From positions 1 through 64,000 of the forward strand of contig FOUN01000002.1 of NCBI GenBank assembly GCA_900114885.1: a stretch of 64,000 nucleotides of DNA, written 5' to 3'. The notes beneath the pieces were generated by a model, which was not told the origin of the DNA, ran no database searches, and saw only the letters and a list, made by a program, of their open reading frames with translations. Source of the stretch: Psychrobacillus psychrodurans (GTDB taxonomy: Bacteria > Bacillota > Bacilli > Bacillales_A > Planococcaceae). Both the position numbers and the translations under genes were made by a program. Position 1 is the stretch's first letter. Each line of letters begins with the position of its first letter. Positions 54,591 through 64,000 of the stretch are shown here, one piece after another.

Positions 54591-56279
54591 ATGAAATGGA
54601 CTATTGCTAGGAAAATGTGGCTTGGTTTTGTTGCTATTTTAGTATTATTAATCACTGTGTCGGTTTTATCGATTATGACGATAATCGACAGTAGTGAAAA
54701 GTATCAATTTTTATTGGATGATCGAGCGGTTAAGGTAAATCTTGTGAAAGAAATCGAGATTTCGCAAAAAGACACTGCTAGTGCAGTATTGGATTATTTA
54801 GTATCTAATACTGATGCATCAAGACAAAACGTAGACGTACATCAGCAAAGAACTACTGAATTGACTGCTGAGTTGCGAAACAATTTGTTTTCCCCTGAGG
54901 CGTTAGAAATGATGACAGAGTTTGATAAGAAAAATGATATGTTTGCCGCTATTAATGTAGATGTAATAACAGCACAAACAAATAAAGATACATCAACAGT
55001 TAATAAACTAACTGGAACATCGAAAACGCTGAATACAGATGCGCTATCCATTTTGGATGAAATTGAGCAGTTTTTACAGGCTGATATGGATAAAACAAGA
55101 GACGAGCTTTCAGGTTATGAGGTTTCAGCTAAAATATTTATGAGCTGTTTAGCTATATTGGGAGTTATACTAGGAATTCTTTTAGCGTATTTCATCAGCA
55201 GAAGTATTTCAAAACCGGTGAAACGTGTTACCGCAGGTCTTACTGAGATTGCAACTGGTAACTTAACCGTAGAGCCTATAGTGATTAAAAATAAAGATGA
55301 AGTAGGCGAAATGGCGACAGCCTTCAACATGATGTCTAAGGACCTGCGTCAAATAGTTTCTGGAGTTCGGGATTCTTCTATGCAGCTTGCTGCTAATGCA
55401 GAGGAACTTTCTGCGAGCTCAGAAGAAAGTTTGGCATCCTCACAAATGGTTGCAAAATCTGCCGAAGCACAAATGGTTTCAAGTGATGAACAAGTGCAGC
55501 ATATGGATACTTCGGTCCAGTCGTTGACAGAGCTATCCCAAGGCATCGATCAAATTAGTATTAGTAATGAAGAAATGTTACATGCAGCAAATGATGTACA
55601 AAATCTAGTCCAAAAAGGTTCTAATGTTGTATCGGAAGTTGCTAAACAAATGGATACAATCCACTCTACTTTTAATGATACGACGACAATCATGCAAAAT
55701 ATGGAGAAGCATTCCAATGATATACAAACCGTAACTTCTTTAATAACGGATATATCAGAACAGACCAATCTACTTGCCTTAAACGCAGCTATCGAAGCAG
55801 CTAGGGCTGGTGAATATGGCAAAGGCTTTGCTGTTGTAGCGGATGAGGTACGTAAACTTGCAGAGCAATCTAAAAACTCTGCGACGGAAATAGCATCAAT
55901 GGTTCAACTGATTCAAAGTGCTTCTGGTGATGCTGTTCATGCTATTATAGATGGCGGGAAGAAAGTAGAAGCCGGCATCGCTAAAACAACGGAATCTTTA
56001 ACAGTATTCCAAAATATTGAAGAAGCAGTAGGAGAGGTTGGTTACAAAGTGGGATCTGTTTCTGCAGCTATTGAACAGATACAGGCAATGGCGGAGTCAG
56101 TTTCTCAGGGGGCTGTAGAAGTTCAGCGACTCGCAACACTTGCAGCAGATGGCGCTAATGATACAAGTGCCGCAACGGAGCAACAAATTGCGGCAAATGA
56201 AGAAATTTCGTCCAATGCGCAGGCACTAGCAGATCTTGCAGAAGCGTTACAAAATAATGTTAGTCACTTTAAAATATAG
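54591..56279 (+). CDS. Methyl-accepting chemotaxis protein (first of three)
   Basis: This 562-residue chemoreceptor has a transmembrane helix at about 10-32, an extracytoplasmic four-helix-bundle-type sensor (about 33-185), a second transmembrane helix (about 186-208), a HAMP domain ([20 protein letters not shown], about 210-262), and a long cytoplasmic signalling coil with the conserved tip ([20 protein letters not shown]). The ligand is unknown. The three tandem copies share almost identical signalling domains but different sensors. It starts 20 bases after the endopeptidase stop; the two could be co-transcribed. Confidence 0.94.
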   Translation: MKWTIARKMWLGFVAILVLLITVSVLSIMTIIDSSEKYQFLLDDRAVKVNLVKEIEISQKDTASAVLDYLVSNTDASRQNVDVHQQRTTELTAELRNNLFSPEALEMMTEFDKKNDMFAAINVDVITAQTNKDTSTVNKLTGTSKTLNTDALSILDEIEQFLQADMDKTRDELSGYEVSAKIFMSCLAILGVILGILLAYFISRSISKPVKRVTAGLTEIATGNLTVEPIVIKNKDEVGEMATAFNMMSKDLRQIVSGVRDSSMQLAANAEELSASSEESLASSQMVAKSAEAQMVSSDEQVQHMDTSVQSLTELSQGIDQISISNEEMLHAANDVQNLVQKGSNVVSEVAKQMDTIHSTFNDTTTIMQNMEKHSNDIQTVTSLITDISEQTNLLALNAAIEAARAGEYGKGFAVVADEVRKLAEQSKNSATEIASMVQLIQSASGDAVHAIIDGGKKVEAGIAKTTESLTVFQNIEEAVGEVGYKVGSVSAAIEQIQAMAESVSQGAVEVQRLATLAADGANDTSAATEQQIAANEEISSNAQALADLAEALQNNVSHFKI

Positions 56280-56289
56280 CTTAAGTTTT

Positions 56290-56327
56290 TCTATCCTATG
56301 TCGTTTAATACGGCATAGGATATTTTG
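56290..56327 (+). terminator. Hairpin after the first chemoreceptor gene
   Basis: TATCCTATGTCG pairs with CGGCATAGGATA (one T-G pair), followed by TTTTG. Confidence 0.75.
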
Positions 56328-56432
56328 CTGAAAATATTCAAAATGTGTATGTCCAAATACCCTTAATTTATGTATAATAGTATAGTTACTTAGATTTATA
56401 TAATGTAGTTGCATAGGAAAAAGGGGATATAT

Positions 56433-58115
56433 ATGAAGTTAACGATTTCAAGGAAAATGTGGTTTGGTTTTTGTGCGGTTTTAGTATTACTAGTAATAAC
56501 TAGTATTCTTACTCAAAGTGGAACAACTAAATTAACAGATAGATATAAGGATTTACTCGATGATGATATAACTAAAATTAATCTAGTAGAGGAAATTATA
56601 GTTATACAAAAAGACATGTCAACTGCCGTTTTAGAGTTTGTTATGTTCGGTAAGAGAGATGCTGTAGATAAGTTTGATGCTGAGATAGAAAAAGGTATGA
56701 CTGCAGCTAGAGCTTTGATTGAAAAATCTACAGATGCAGAATCGGTTAAGTTGATGAAAGATCTTCAAACCGAAACGGAGAAGTTATTTGAAAACAACAA
56801 TAAGATTATTGAGCTAAAAACTGCAAATAAACCATTTGAAGAATATGCAGAAAAATCTTCTGAACTTAATGAAGGTGTACTCAGTATTTTAGCTGAAATA
56901 AAAAAAATTCAAGAAGACAATATGGCAGATACAAGAGCAGAGTTAGAAGATTATGAAGATAAAACAACGATAGCACTAAGTATTATAACTGTATTAGCAA
57001 TTGTTGTTGGTATTTTAATATCATATTTTATAGGTAGATCCATTTCTAAACCAATTCAAAAGGTTACAGCTGGTCTTGAGGAAATTGCAAAGGGTAACTT
57101 AGCGATTGAGCCAATCATTATTAAAAACAGAGATGAAGTCGGTGTAATGGCGACAACCTTTAACAAAATGTCGAACGATTTACAACAAATTGTATCTAGT
57201 GTCCGCGATTCCTCAATGCAATTAGCTGCGAATGCAGAAGAACTTTCTGCAAGCTCAGAAGAAAGTCTTGCGTCCTCTCAAATGGTAGCGAAATCTGCTG
57301 AAGAGCAAATGATTGCAAGTGAACAACAGGTAAATCATATGGAGTCTTCCATGAGTTCAATGGGAGCACTCCAACAAGGCGTATCAGAAATCGCATATAG
57401 TAATGATGAAATGCTACAAGCAACAGATGGCGTGAAAATATTAGTAACAAAAGGTTCCTCTGTTGTTTCTGAAGTAGCTGGTCAAATGGAAACAATTCAT
57501 ACTACATTCACTGAAACAACTGAAATCATGAAAAACATGGCTAAACACTCAGACGAAATACAAAACATTACATCACTGATTACCGATATTTCCGAACAAA
57601 CGAACCTTCTTGCATTAAATGCTGCAATTGAAGCAGCTCGTGCTGGAGAATACGGTAAAGGCTTTGCTGTTGTAGCAGAAGAAGTTCGTAAACTTGCAGA
57701 GCAATCGAAAAACTCTGCGTCTGAAATTGAGTCGATGGTACAGTTAATTCGCACTGCCTCTGGATCTGCCGTTAAAGCAATAACGACTGGTGGGGATAAG
57801 GTAGAGCAAGGCCTTGCAAAAACTACAGAATCTCTAAATGTATTCAATGAAATTGAAACTAGTGTAGGGGATGTAGTTCAAAAAGTAGAACTAGTGTCGA
57901 CTGCAATTGGACAAATTCAGGAAATGGCTAATTCTGTTACAGAGAGTGCCGGGAAAGTACAAACACTTGCTACACAGGCTGCGGATGGGGCTAGTGATAC
58001 AAGTGCGGCGACTGAACAACAATTAGCTGCAAACGAAGAAATATCTTCCAATGCACAATCTCTAGCAGATTTAGCAGAGAAACTACAAAATGAAGTAAGT
58101 CATTTTAAACTATAA
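56433..58115 (+). CDS. Methyl-accepting chemotaxis protein (second of three)
   Basis: This is a 560-residue receptor of the same plan: transmembrane helix near 8-28, four-helix-bundle sensor, second helix near 184-206, HAMP ([20 protein letters not shown]) and signalling coil. I take ATG 56433 behind AAAAGGGG; ATG 56409 adds eight residues before the ribosome site. The sensor is quite different from the first copy, while the cytoplasmic half is nearly the same. Confidence 0.94.
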   Translation: MKLTISRKMWFGFCAVLVLLVITSILTQSGTTKLTDRYKDLLDDDITKINLVEEIIVIQKDMSTAVLEFVMFGKRDAVDKFDAEIEKGMTAARALIEKSTDAESVKLMKDLQTETEKLFENNNKIIELKTANKPFEEYAEKSSELNEGVLSILAEIKKIQEDNMADTRAELEDYEDKTTIALSIITVLAIVVGILISYFIGRSISKPIQKVTAGLEEIAKGNLAIEPIIIKNRDEVGVMATTFNKMSNDLQQIVSSVRDSSMQLAANAEELSASSEESLASSQMVAKSAEEQMIASEQQVNHMESSMSSMGALQQGVSEIAYSNDEMLQATDGVKILVTKGSSVVSEVAGQMETIHTTFTETTEIMKNMAKHSDEIQNITSLITDISEQTNLLALNAAIEAARAGEYGKGFAVVAEEVRKLAEQSKNSASEIESMVQLIRTASGSAVKAITTGGDKVEQGLAKTTESLNVFNEIETSVGDVVQKVELVSTAIGQIQEMANSVTESAGKVQTLATQAADGASDTSAATEQQLAANEEISSNAQSLADLAEKLQNEVSHFKL

Positions 58116-58123
58116 TTTTCAAT

Positions 58124-58157
58124 GACTCTAAATCGTCAGTTGGATTTAGAGTCTTTT
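58124..58157 (+). terminator. Intrinsic terminator after the second chemoreceptor gene
   Basis: GACTCTAAATC pairs with GATTTAGAGTC around an eight-base loop, followed by TTTT. Confidence 0.88.
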
Positions 58158-58204
58158 ATCGCTAATAAAAAATATAAATCGTTTTTAGAAGAAAAGGGGA
58201 TAAT

Positions 58205-59887
58205 ATGAAGCTAACAATTTCTAAGAAATTATGGGGTGGATTTTCAGCAGTATTGGTTTTATTAATAATAGCGAGTGTCATGTCTATGTGGACAACAAAT
58301 GATGTGTCGACTAGATATGATTCATTAATTGATGAAGAAATGGAACGTGTGTCTCTAGTCGAGAAAGTGGAAGTAATTCAAAAAGAAATGTCCACATCAG
58401 TATTAGAGTATCTAATGTTCAGTAAGCTTTCGTCTGTAGAGAAACTAGAAGCCGATTATAAACAAGTTATGGAGATTATAACTTCTTTATCTAAAGATCT
58501 TAATAATAAAGCTGCAATAGAATTAGTAGAAAAGTTACAAGAACAATCTAAACAGTTATTTGAAGCAAACACTGAAATGATTGAGTTGAAAAAGGTCAAT
58601 GGTATGTATCAAAAGGCAGCATCTCAATCTACTCAGCTTAACCTAGAAATTAGTGAAGCATTAGTTGAATTAAAAACAATTGAGGAAAAAAGTGCTAGTC
58701 AAACAAGAGAAGAATTGGATACATATGTGACAATGTCAAATATTATTACATTATTACTTACTATTCTTAGTGTTGTAATTGGAATTCTTGTATCACACTT
58801 CATCAGTAGAAGTATAGCTAGACCTATTAAGAAAGTAACAAATGGTCTTGCAGAAATAGCAGATGGTAATTTAACGATTGAGCCTATTGTTATTAAGAAT
58901 AGGGATGAAGTAGGCGAGATGGCATCAACGTTCAATAAAATGTCGAATGATCTACAACGAATTGTATCTGGTGTGCGCGATTCATCGATGCAGCTAGCAG
59001 CAAATGCGGAAGAACTATCAGCAAGCTCTGAAGAAAGTCTTGCTTCCTCCCAGATGGTTGCAAAATCTGCCGAAGCGCAAATGGTCGCAAGTGAAGAACA
59101 AGTAGGGCAAATGAATGCCTCTATGCATTCCATGACAGACTTACAAGAAGGGGTTTCCGAAATTGCTTCTAGTAATGAAGACATGTTAAAAGCAACAGAT
59201 GGTGTAAGATCACTCGTAACACAAGGATCTTCTGTAGTAACGAATGTAGCTAGTCAAATGAATACTATTCATGAGACTTTTAATGAAACTACAGAAATCA
59301 TGAAAAACATGGCGAAACATTCCAACGAGATTCAAAATATTACATCGCTTATAACAGACATTTCTGATCAAACGAATCTACTCGCATTAAATGCAGCAAT
59401 TGAAGCAGCTCGTGCTGGGGAATATGGAAAAGGCTTTGCAGTAGTTGCAGAAGAAGTACGTAAATTAGCTGAGCAATCCAAAAACTCTGCTTCTGAAATA
59501 GCATCAATGGTACAGTTAATCCAATCAGCATCTAGCTCCGCAGTAAAAGCAATTACTACTGGGGGAGAAAAAGTTGAAGAAGGCATAACGAAAACAACAG
59601 AATCATTAAATGTCTTCCAACAAATTGAAACAAGTGTAGATGATGTAGTCCAAAAAGTAGAATCGGTTACAACGGCAATAAGTCACATTTCAGAAATAGC
59701 AAGTTCCGTAACAGACAGTGTCCAACAAGTTCAAACACTAGCAACACACGCTGCAGACGGAGCAAGCGACACTAGCGCTGCAACCGAACAACAACTAGCA
59801 GCAAACGAAGAAATTTCTTCAAGTGCACAGTCTTTAGCAGATTTAGCAGAGAAACTACAAAATGAAGTAAGTCATTTTAGAATATAA
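58205..59887 (+). CDS. Methyl-accepting chemotaxis protein (third of three)
   Basis: This third receptor also has 560 residues with the same domain order and a HAMP reading [20 protein letters not shown]. Its signalling half is closest to the second copy (both end with LQNEVSHF). Each receptor gene has its own terminator, so they are probably separate transcripts. None ends in the NWETF-like pentapeptide used for CheB/CheR docking in enterics, as is usual in Firmicutes. Confidence 0.94.
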   Translation: MKLTISKKLWGGFSAVLVLLIIASVMSMWTTNDVSTRYDSLIDEEMERVSLVEKVEVIQKEMSTSVLEYLMFSKLSSVEKLEADYKQVMEIITSLSKDLNNKAAIELVEKLQEQSKQLFEANTEMIELKKVNGMYQKAASQSTQLNLEISEALVELKTIEEKSASQTREELDTYVTMSNIITLLLTILSVVIGILVSHFISRSIARPIKKVTNGLAEIADGNLTIEPIVIKNRDEVGEMASTFNKMSNDLQRIVSGVRDSSMQLAANAEELSASSEESLASSQMVAKSAEAQMVASEEQVGQMNASMHSMTDLQEGVSEIASSNEDMLKATDGVRSLVTQGSSVVTNVASQMNTIHETFNETTEIMKNMAKHSNEIQNITSLITDISDQTNLLALNAAIEAARAGEYGKGFAVVAEEVRKLAEQSKNSASEIASMVQLIQSASSSAVKAITTGGEKVEEGITKTTESLNVFQQIETSVDDVVQKVESVTTAISHISEIASSVTDSVQQVQTLATHAADGASDTSAATEQQLAANEEISSSAQSLADLAEKLQNEVSHFRI

Positions 59888-60201
59888 AACAAGAAACGAC
59901 ACCTATTTGTAATAGCAATAGGTGTCGTTTTTTGCATAAAGGAAGGGGAATGTTGCGAGAAGGGCTTTATATGTTGAGTAAATGGCATAAATCGTTGTGC
60001 CAAAATGAAAACATTGCGCAAAAATATCCCTGCAAATTTACACAAAAGATAATCACAAATTGTTAGGGAACACCATATCGAATATATATTAAAACTAGGG
60101 AGCACCCCTATTTATGTCTAAATTATCTTTTAATATTCTTGAACTCGTCACAAAAGATTCGATGAAAATAAAGTATACTTGCAGTAGGGAGTTGTTTAGA
60201 A
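59888..60201. other. Intergenic region after the chemoreceptors
   Basis: Apart from the terminator at 59895 and the ribosome site (GTAGGGAG) of the next gene, I see no gene, repeat or convincing promoter. A TATACT at about 60175 may be a -10 box but has no good -35. Confidence 0.5.
59895..59933 (+). terminator. Intrinsic terminator after the third chemoreceptor gene
   Basis: AACGACACCTATT pairs with AATAGGTGTCGTT around a nine-base loop, followed by a T-run. Confidence 0.92.
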
Positions 60202-60633
60202 ATGTATACATTTATTATATTCATACATGTGATTAGTGCAGTTTTATCAATTGGGCCATTTTTTGTGCTATTTCCTTTATTAAATAGGATGAAAGGTAAA
60301 AATAAAGAAATGTTAGATACATCCTTAGAGGTGTTTCAAGCGGCGATTCGTCTAGTGAAACACGCTGGTCATGTGCTTGTTGGTTCGGGTATTCTACTTG
60401 TCTGGCAGGGAAATTGGCCATGGACGACATCATGGGTGATTATGACAATTCTAGTTATGGCAAGTTCCATATTATTTTTGGCTAAAGCATTTAAGCCTAA
60501 TATTCGTGAATTCCAAGCAGGAACGATTGATCTTGATACACTCACAAAAAAATTAAACTCTAACGTGTGGAAATATATCTTATTATTACTAATCATGCTA
60601 TGGTTCATGGTTGCAAAACCTAATTTATGGTAA
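60202..60633 (+). CDS. DUF2269-like four-helix membrane protein
   Basis: This 143-residue protein is almost entirely membrane-spanning, with four hydrophobic helices (about 2-26, 50-68, 75-93 and 122-140). The pattern HVISAVLSIGPFFVLFPLL and VKHAGHVLVGSGILLVW, with His residues in helices 1 and 2, fits the DUF2269 family. The function is unknown. It is a single gene followed by a terminator. Confidence 0.75.
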   Translation: MYTFIIFIHVISAVLSIGPFFVLFPLLNRMKGKNKEMLDTSLEVFQAAIRLVKHAGHVLVGSGILLVWQGNWPWTTSWVIMTILVMASSILFLAKAFKPNIREFQAGTIDLDTLTKKLNSNVWKYILLLLIMLWFMVAKPNLW

Positions 60634-60637
60634 CGGA

Positions 60638-60668
60638 AAACCTTTCTCTTTGTTGAGAAAGGTTTAGC
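60638..60668 (+). terminator. Terminator after the DUF2269-like gene (first copy)
   Basis: AAACCTTTCTC pairs with GAGAAAGGTTT around TTTGTT. The same hairpin sequence recurs at 61016, on the far side of a repeat element. This copy has lost the T-run (AGCTTG follows). Confidence 0.75.
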
Positions 60669-60774
60669 TTGACGACAAAAGTATTTTTATAAACTGCTAT
60701 GAGTAATAATAAATATCTTTAAAGAAGTTGCTTTATCTAAATAAAAGTATATATAGTGGAAACCTTTAAGGAGT

Positions 60775-60963
60775 TGTTTATAAGGCAAGGACCACCACGA
60801 AGACTCCTGTGGGAACAGCTTGAGCAGAAGACCCCGCAGGAAGGACATTGGTCGAACTTTGTTTGACCAATGTCTTTGCGACGAGTAACCGCAGGAGCAT
60901 ATGTTTTCGCAGTGACGAGGAGGCTGAAGCCAAGCCCACGGAAAGCGAAGTGGTGGCCCTTGC
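60775..60963. repeat. Interspersed repeat element, diverged full-length copy
   Basis: It has the family's central inverted repeat GGACATTGG...CCAATGTC and the conserved stretch CGACGAGTAACCGCAGGAGC. The ends differ more from the other copies (AGGACCACCACGAAGACTCC at the left; AAAGCGAAGTGGTGGCCCTT at the right), and together these ends can pair (GGACCACCAC with GTGGTGGCCC). It lies between two copies of one terminator hairpin. Confidence 0.85.
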
Positions 60964-61015
60964 TGATTTTAGTATACAACTCTATGCACCAAAAATTGAG
61001 TTTCTCTACAGTCTG

Positions 61016-61047
61016 AACCTTTCTCTTTGTTGAGAAAGGTTTTTTTC
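61016..61047 (+). terminator. Second copy of the same terminator hairpin
   Basis: AACCTTTCTC, TTTGTT and GAGAAAGGTT repeat the hairpin at 60638, here followed by a full T-run. The two copies bracket the repeat element. Confidence 0.85.
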
Positions 61048-61054
61048 TTATTAA

Positions 61055-61390
61055 CTTGCGATTCACTTTCCGCAGTCCTAAATACTCTCGCAATTTGCGA
61101 TTCGCAAAGCCGAACTTGCTATTTACCCCGTTTGATTTGCGATTTACCTTATACAACTTGCGATTCTCTGTCCGCAGTCCCTAAATCCTCTCGCAATTTG
61201 CGATTCCCAAAGTTGAACTTGCGATTTGCCCCGTTTAATTTGCGATTTACCTCATACAACTTGTGATTCTCCGTCCGCAGTCCCTAAATCCTCTCGCAAT
61301 TTGCGATTCACAAAGCCAAACTTGCGATTTTTCCGTTTGATTTGCGATTTACCTCATTCAACTTGCGATTCGCCATCTACAGATACAAGA
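61055..61390. repeat. 21-bp-period YTTGCGATT array with ~103-bp higher-order repeat
   Basis: Units begin with CTTGCGATT or TTTGCGATT (variants GCTATT, GTGATT). Each higher-order copy has one 40-base unit (containing CCGCAGTCCCTAAATCC) followed by three 21-base units with tails AAAGCCGAA, CCCGTTTGA and CCTCATACAA. Copies start at 61055, 61157, 61260 and 61362, that is 102, 103 and 102 apart. The core word is that of the array at 10739, but tails and higher-order pattern differ. Open frames here are by-products of the period. Confidence 0.88.
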
Positions 61391-61592
61391 TCACAATATA
61401 ATATCAACTCCCAAAATAAAATTCATCTGTCCACGCTGCTCATCGACAACAACAAAATCTTCCATACTGCCGTCATTTTAAAAAAAAGTTCACAATTATT
61501 TTTCATTCCTGCGAAATGCGATATATCGCAGATGTAAGCGATTACAAACAAAAAGAATATTCAAAAATAACTGACAATTATAAAAAAGGGTG

Positions 61593-61621
61593 TTGACGCG
61601 GCATTTCAAAGGCGATATGAT
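61593..61621 (+). promoter_or_regulatory. Sigma-A promoter of ilvD
   Basis: TTGACG (61593-61598) and TATGAT (61616-61621) are separated by exactly 17 bases. It lies about 100 bases before ilvD. Confidence 0.8.
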
Positions 61622-61639
61622 ATCAACAATATATTAAAT

Positions 61640-61659
61640 ATTGTGAGAAAATTCACAAT
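61640..61659 (+). promoter_or_regulatory. Palindromic operator in the ilvD leader, possible CodY site
   Basis: ATTGTGA-N6-TCACAAT is a perfect inverted repeat about 20 bases after the -10 box. The overlapping TATTGTGAGAAAATT matches 12 of 15 positions of the CodY motif in its AATTTTCAGAAAATT form. CodY repression of branched-chain amino acid genes is general in Bacillales, so this is plausible; another repressor is possible because the arms are TTGTGA/TCACAA. Confidence 0.6.
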
Positions 61660-61722
61660 GACTTAATATTCAGAGCTGCAAAGCTAAACGCTACATAAGC
61701 GGAAAGTATAGGAGCGATTGAA

Positions 61723-63390
61723 TTGAGAAGTGACATGATAAAAAAAGGCGTCGATCGCGCCCCACATAGAAGCTTGCTTTACGCTACAGGGGTCAAGACG
61801 AAAGATTTAGACAAACCGTTTATCGGTGTTTGTAACTCCTATATTGATATTATTCCAGGACATATGCATTTAAACAAATTTGCAGAGGTCGTGAAAGAAG
61901 CAATTCGGGAAGCTGGAGGAATTCCATTTGAATTCAACACGATTGGTGTAGACGATGGGATTGCAATGGGTCACATAGGGATGAGATATTCACTTCCGAG
62001 CCGAGAACTTATTGCAGATTCTGCTGAAACGGTGATTAATGCGCACTGGTTCGACGGAGTGTTCTACATTCCAAATTGTGACAAAATTACGCCGGGAATG
62101 CTTATGGCAGCGGTAAGAACGAATGTCCCATCTGTATTTGTTTCAGGTGGACCGATGGAAGCTGGTACTTCAGCTGATGGGAAACAGCTTTCACTCACAT
62201 CTGTGTTTGAAGGGGTAGGGTCTTATAAATCAGGTGGCATGACAGCGGAACAACTACTTGATATTGAACAAAATGCATGTCCAACATGTGGTTCATGTTC
62301 AGGGATGTTCACAGCTAACTCCATGAACTCTTTAATGGAAATGTTAGGAATGACACCACCGGGTAATGGAACGATTATTGCAACATCGGATGAACGTCAT
62401 CGCCTCATAAAAGAAGCGGCACATCATCTTGTACGTATGGTTAAAGAAGATGTAAAACCTAGAGATTTGATAACAAAAGAAACAATCGATGATGCATTTG
62501 CACTCGATATGGCAATGGGAGGTTCTACAAACACTGTCCTTCACACATTGGCAATTGCACATGAAGCTGAAATCGAATACGACGTGAGAGAGATCAACGA
62601 AGTTGCTAAGCGTATTCCTTATTTATCGAAAATTATGCCAGCATCAGACTACTCCATGCATGATGTACATCTTGCAGGAGGGGTTAGTGCCATTATAAAA
62701 GAGCTTTGCGAAATTCCTGGAGCGGTTCATCCAGATCGGCTAACGATTACTGGTAAGTCACTCTATGAAAATGTGAAAGAAGCAGAAATTACGAATGATC
62801 AAGTCATACGCCGAAAAGAAAATCCATATAGTCCTGTAGGTGGCTTATCCGTATTATTCGGAAATATCGCTCCTGAAGGCGGAGTAATTAAAGTAGGTGC
62901 AGTGGACCCTTCTATTAAAGAGTTTACTGGTAAAGCAATTGTATTTGATTCACAGGAAGCTGCACAAGAAGCTATTGATGACGGTATAGTTCAAGCAGGT
63001 CATGTAGTGGTTATCCGCTATGAAGGTCCAAAAGGAGGACCAGGGATGCCAGAAATGCTTGCTCCGACATCAGCCATTCAAGGGCGTGGATTAGGAACTC
63101 AGGTAGCACTTATAACAGACGGTCGTTTTTCCGGAGCATCTCGAGGAATTTCCATTGGACATATTTCTCCTGAAGCTGCAGATGGTGGTCCGATTGCTTT
63201 AGTGCAAAATGATGATGTGATCGCTATTGATTTAACAAATAGAACGATAGATTTGAAAGTTAGCGATGTGGAATTAGCTACCAGACAAGCAAACTTACAA
63301 CCATTTGAACCAAAGATTAAAAAAGGTTATTTAGCAAGATATTCAAAATTAGTAACATCAGCAAGCACTGGTGGAGTAATGAAAATCTAA
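61723..63390 (+). CDS. ilvD: Dihydroxy-acid dehydratase IlvD
   Basis: IlvD converts 2,3-dihydroxy acids to 2-keto acids in isoleucine and valine synthesis. The 555-residue Fe-S enzyme has [33 protein letters not shown], the cluster Cys of [12 protein letters not shown] and [22 protein letters not shown], and the C-terminal [14 protein letters not shown] and [16 protein letters not shown]. The start is TTG behind TAGGAGCGA. No ilvA or leu genes intervene before the T-box and ilvB. Confidence 0.97.
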   Translation: MRSDMIKKGVDRAPHRSLLYATGVKTKDLDKPFIGVCNSYIDIIPGHMHLNKFAEVVKEAIREAGGIPFEFNTIGVDDGIAMGHIGMRYSLPSRELIADSAETVINAHWFDGVFYIPNCDKITPGMLMAAVRTNVPSVFVSGGPMEAGTSADGKQLSLTSVFEGVGSYKSGGMTAEQLLDIEQNACPTCGSCSGMFTANSMNSLMEMLGMTPPGNGTIIATSDERHRLIKEAAHHLVRMVKEDVKPRDLITKETIDDAFALDMAMGGSTNTVLHTLAIAHEAEIEYDVREINEVAKRIPYLSKIMPASDYSMHDVHLAGGVSAIIKELCEIPGAVHPDRLTITGKSLYENVKEAEITNDQVIRRKENPYSPVGGLSVLFGNIAPEGGVIKVGAVDPSIKEFTGKAIVFDSQEAAQEAIDDGIVQAGHVVVIRYEGPKGGPGMPEMLAPTSAIQGRGLGTQVALITDGRFSGASRGISIGHISPEAADGGPIALVQNDDVIAIDLTNRTIDLKVSDVELATRQANLQPFEPKIKKGYLARYSKLVTSASTGGVMKI

Positions 63391-63524
63391 TTTAGTTAAG
63401 CAAATAATTGGTTTGATGAATTAAGTTAGTTCAGCATTAAAGAATTTTTATCGAACTTATTCGAGAACGCAAATAAGCTAAGGCGAATTTGATTAAATCT
63501 AATATTTAAATCATTGATGAGGCA

Positions 63525-63810
63525 AAAGTTAAAGGAATCTTGTATTTACAGAGAGTCGGTGTGGTGGGAACCGACAGTACAACCTTTAGCGACATCCCCT
63601 CGGAGTGAAGTGTTGAATGGGAAACCTAATAGATACTTCCGGGTGTAGTTTAGCTACTCTCGTTATAAATGGATAGTGGGCATTTGTCTGCTATCTGCGA
63701 GGTAGCGGTTGCGCTACGAACTAGGGTGGTACCATGAAAAGAATTTCATCCCTATACAAAAAACGAAGGTTTATTTGTGTGGGGTGAAATTCTTTTCTTT
63801 TTTATAAATT
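63525..63810 (+). promoter_or_regulatory. T-box leader of ilvB, apparent isoleucine (AUC) specifier
   Basis: A tRNA-sensing T-box lies between ilvD and ilvB. Stem I begins near CAGAGAGTCGGTG with GTGGTGGGAACCGAC in its upper part. The specifier region reads GACATCCCCTCGGAG, in which ATC stands where the codon precedes the CC..GGAG element, so uncharged isoleucine tRNA would be sensed. The T-box sequence CTAGGGTGGTACCA is at 63721-63734. The terminator pairs GAATTTCATCCC with GGGGTGAAATTC and ends TTTTCTTTTTT near 63806. Confidence in the T-box is high, in the codon moderate. Confidence 0.92.
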
Positions 63811-63890
63811 AGACTTCAGCAATTTAAAGCGCAAAGTCGAAAAGCTTTTCTAAGTAAACTGGACGATTTGATAAAAAGGAGGAATTAATG

Positions 63891-64000
63891 ATGAAGTTGA
63901 CCGTTGAGGAAGCTGAGCAAGTTTACGAAGAGCCGATAACCACAAAGGCTCCTAGACAATTGAATGGTGCGGATGTTTTTATTGAAACGTTAAAGAAACA
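63891..64000 (+). CDS. ilvB: Acetolactate synthase large subunit IlvB, start only
   Basis: Only the first ~36 codons are in the window and the gene runs off the right edge. The text reads MKLTVEEAEQVYEEP, then QLNGADVFIETLKK, the usual NGAD-x-x-(V/I)-E-x-L-K beginning of acetohydroxy acid synthase large subunits. AAGGAGG at 63876-63882 favours ATG 63891 (eight bases) over ATG 63888 (five bases). The T-box leader and the ilvD gene upstream support the assignment. Confidence 0.8.
   Translation, partial: MKLTVEEAEQVYEEPITTKAPRQLNGADVFIETLKK

Noticed and set aside
57196-57847. Long minus-strand open frames inside the chemoreceptor genes
   Set aside because: They recur at the same place in each receptor, opposite the conserved signalling domain, and come from its codon pattern.
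61027-61537. Open frames with a seven-residue period (CDLPxxT, LRF patterns) over the TTGCGATT array
   Set aside because: 21 bases is seven codons, so any open frame there shows a seven-residue repeat. There is no ribosome site, and the higher-order unit (~103 bp) is not a multiple of three.

Overview
This is a low-GC Firmicute chromosome segment. It most resembles the Bacillales family Planococcaceae/Caryophanaceae (Lysinibacillus, Psychrobacillus, Sporosarcina and relatives). The basis is the B. subtilis-like order yvyE-degS-degU-(degV)-comFA-comFC-yvyF-flgM-flgN-flgK-flgL-yviE-fliW-csrA-hag ... flaG-fliD-fliS-fliT, together with AT-rich codon use, strong AGGAGG ribosome sites and a T-box leader. 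The genus is an inference; no rRNA or tRNA gene is present to confirm it.

Layout. (1) 1-1640 is gene-free and holds a duplicated segment made of an interspersed repeat plus a 21-bp-period array. (2) 1641-6446 is a wall-remodelling operon: a multi-SH3 LytC-type amidase, an SH3 protein and a SpoIID/LytB-type protein. It is followed on the minus strand by a CAP-domain protein and a YvyE/YigZ protein. (3) 8818-16191 has DegS/DegU, a NERD-domain protein and a lipoprotein inserted next to degU, a DegV/FakB-type fatty-acid-binding protein, ComFA and ComFC (no ComFB), and YvyF. (4) 16515-22035 is the late flagellar block ending in flagellin (hag), with FliW-CsrA just upstream and a clear CsrA-type hairpin in the hag leader. 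(5) 22125-49107 is a ~27-kb glycosylation island placed between hag and flaG-fliD. It carries two Maf-type proteins, a complete pseudaminic acid set (PseB, C, H, F, G, I), a GDP-mannose/GDP-perosamine-like set (ManC, a CBS-cupin protein, Gmd, a PerA-like aminotransferase), a second nonulosonate synthase/cytidylyltransferase pair, glycosyltransferases, a carrier-protein/AMP-ligase/SDR module, a DUF4910-type protein and a formyltransferase. (6) 49247-52873 holds an inverted second flagellin, FlaG, FliD, FliS and FliT, with a divergent pair of sigma-D-like promoters. (7) 52980-60633 contains an SCP2 protein behind a perfect 20-bp palindrome, a LysM-NlpC/P60 endopeptidase, three tandem chemoreceptors and a small membrane protein. 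(8) 60634-64000 has a repeat element, a second 21-bp-period array, ilvD, and an apparent isoleucine T-box leader in front of the truncated ilvB.

How it fits together. The flagellin, its cap and chaperones, and sugar-nucleotide enzymes for at least two acidic or amino sugars lie in one block, several parts of it behind GCCGATAA-type sigma-D boxes. The simplest reading is that the filament is O-glycosylated by Maf-type transferases with pseudaminic acid, and that the remaining genes build further decorations or extend the glycan. The wall hydrolases and chemoreceptors complete a motility/cell-separation neighbourhood.

The least explained structure is a set of five non-coding arrays at four places. 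All have a strict 21-bp period, but they use three unrelated core words; two of them show a 113-bp or ~103-bp higher-order repeat. I do not recognise these as a named element.
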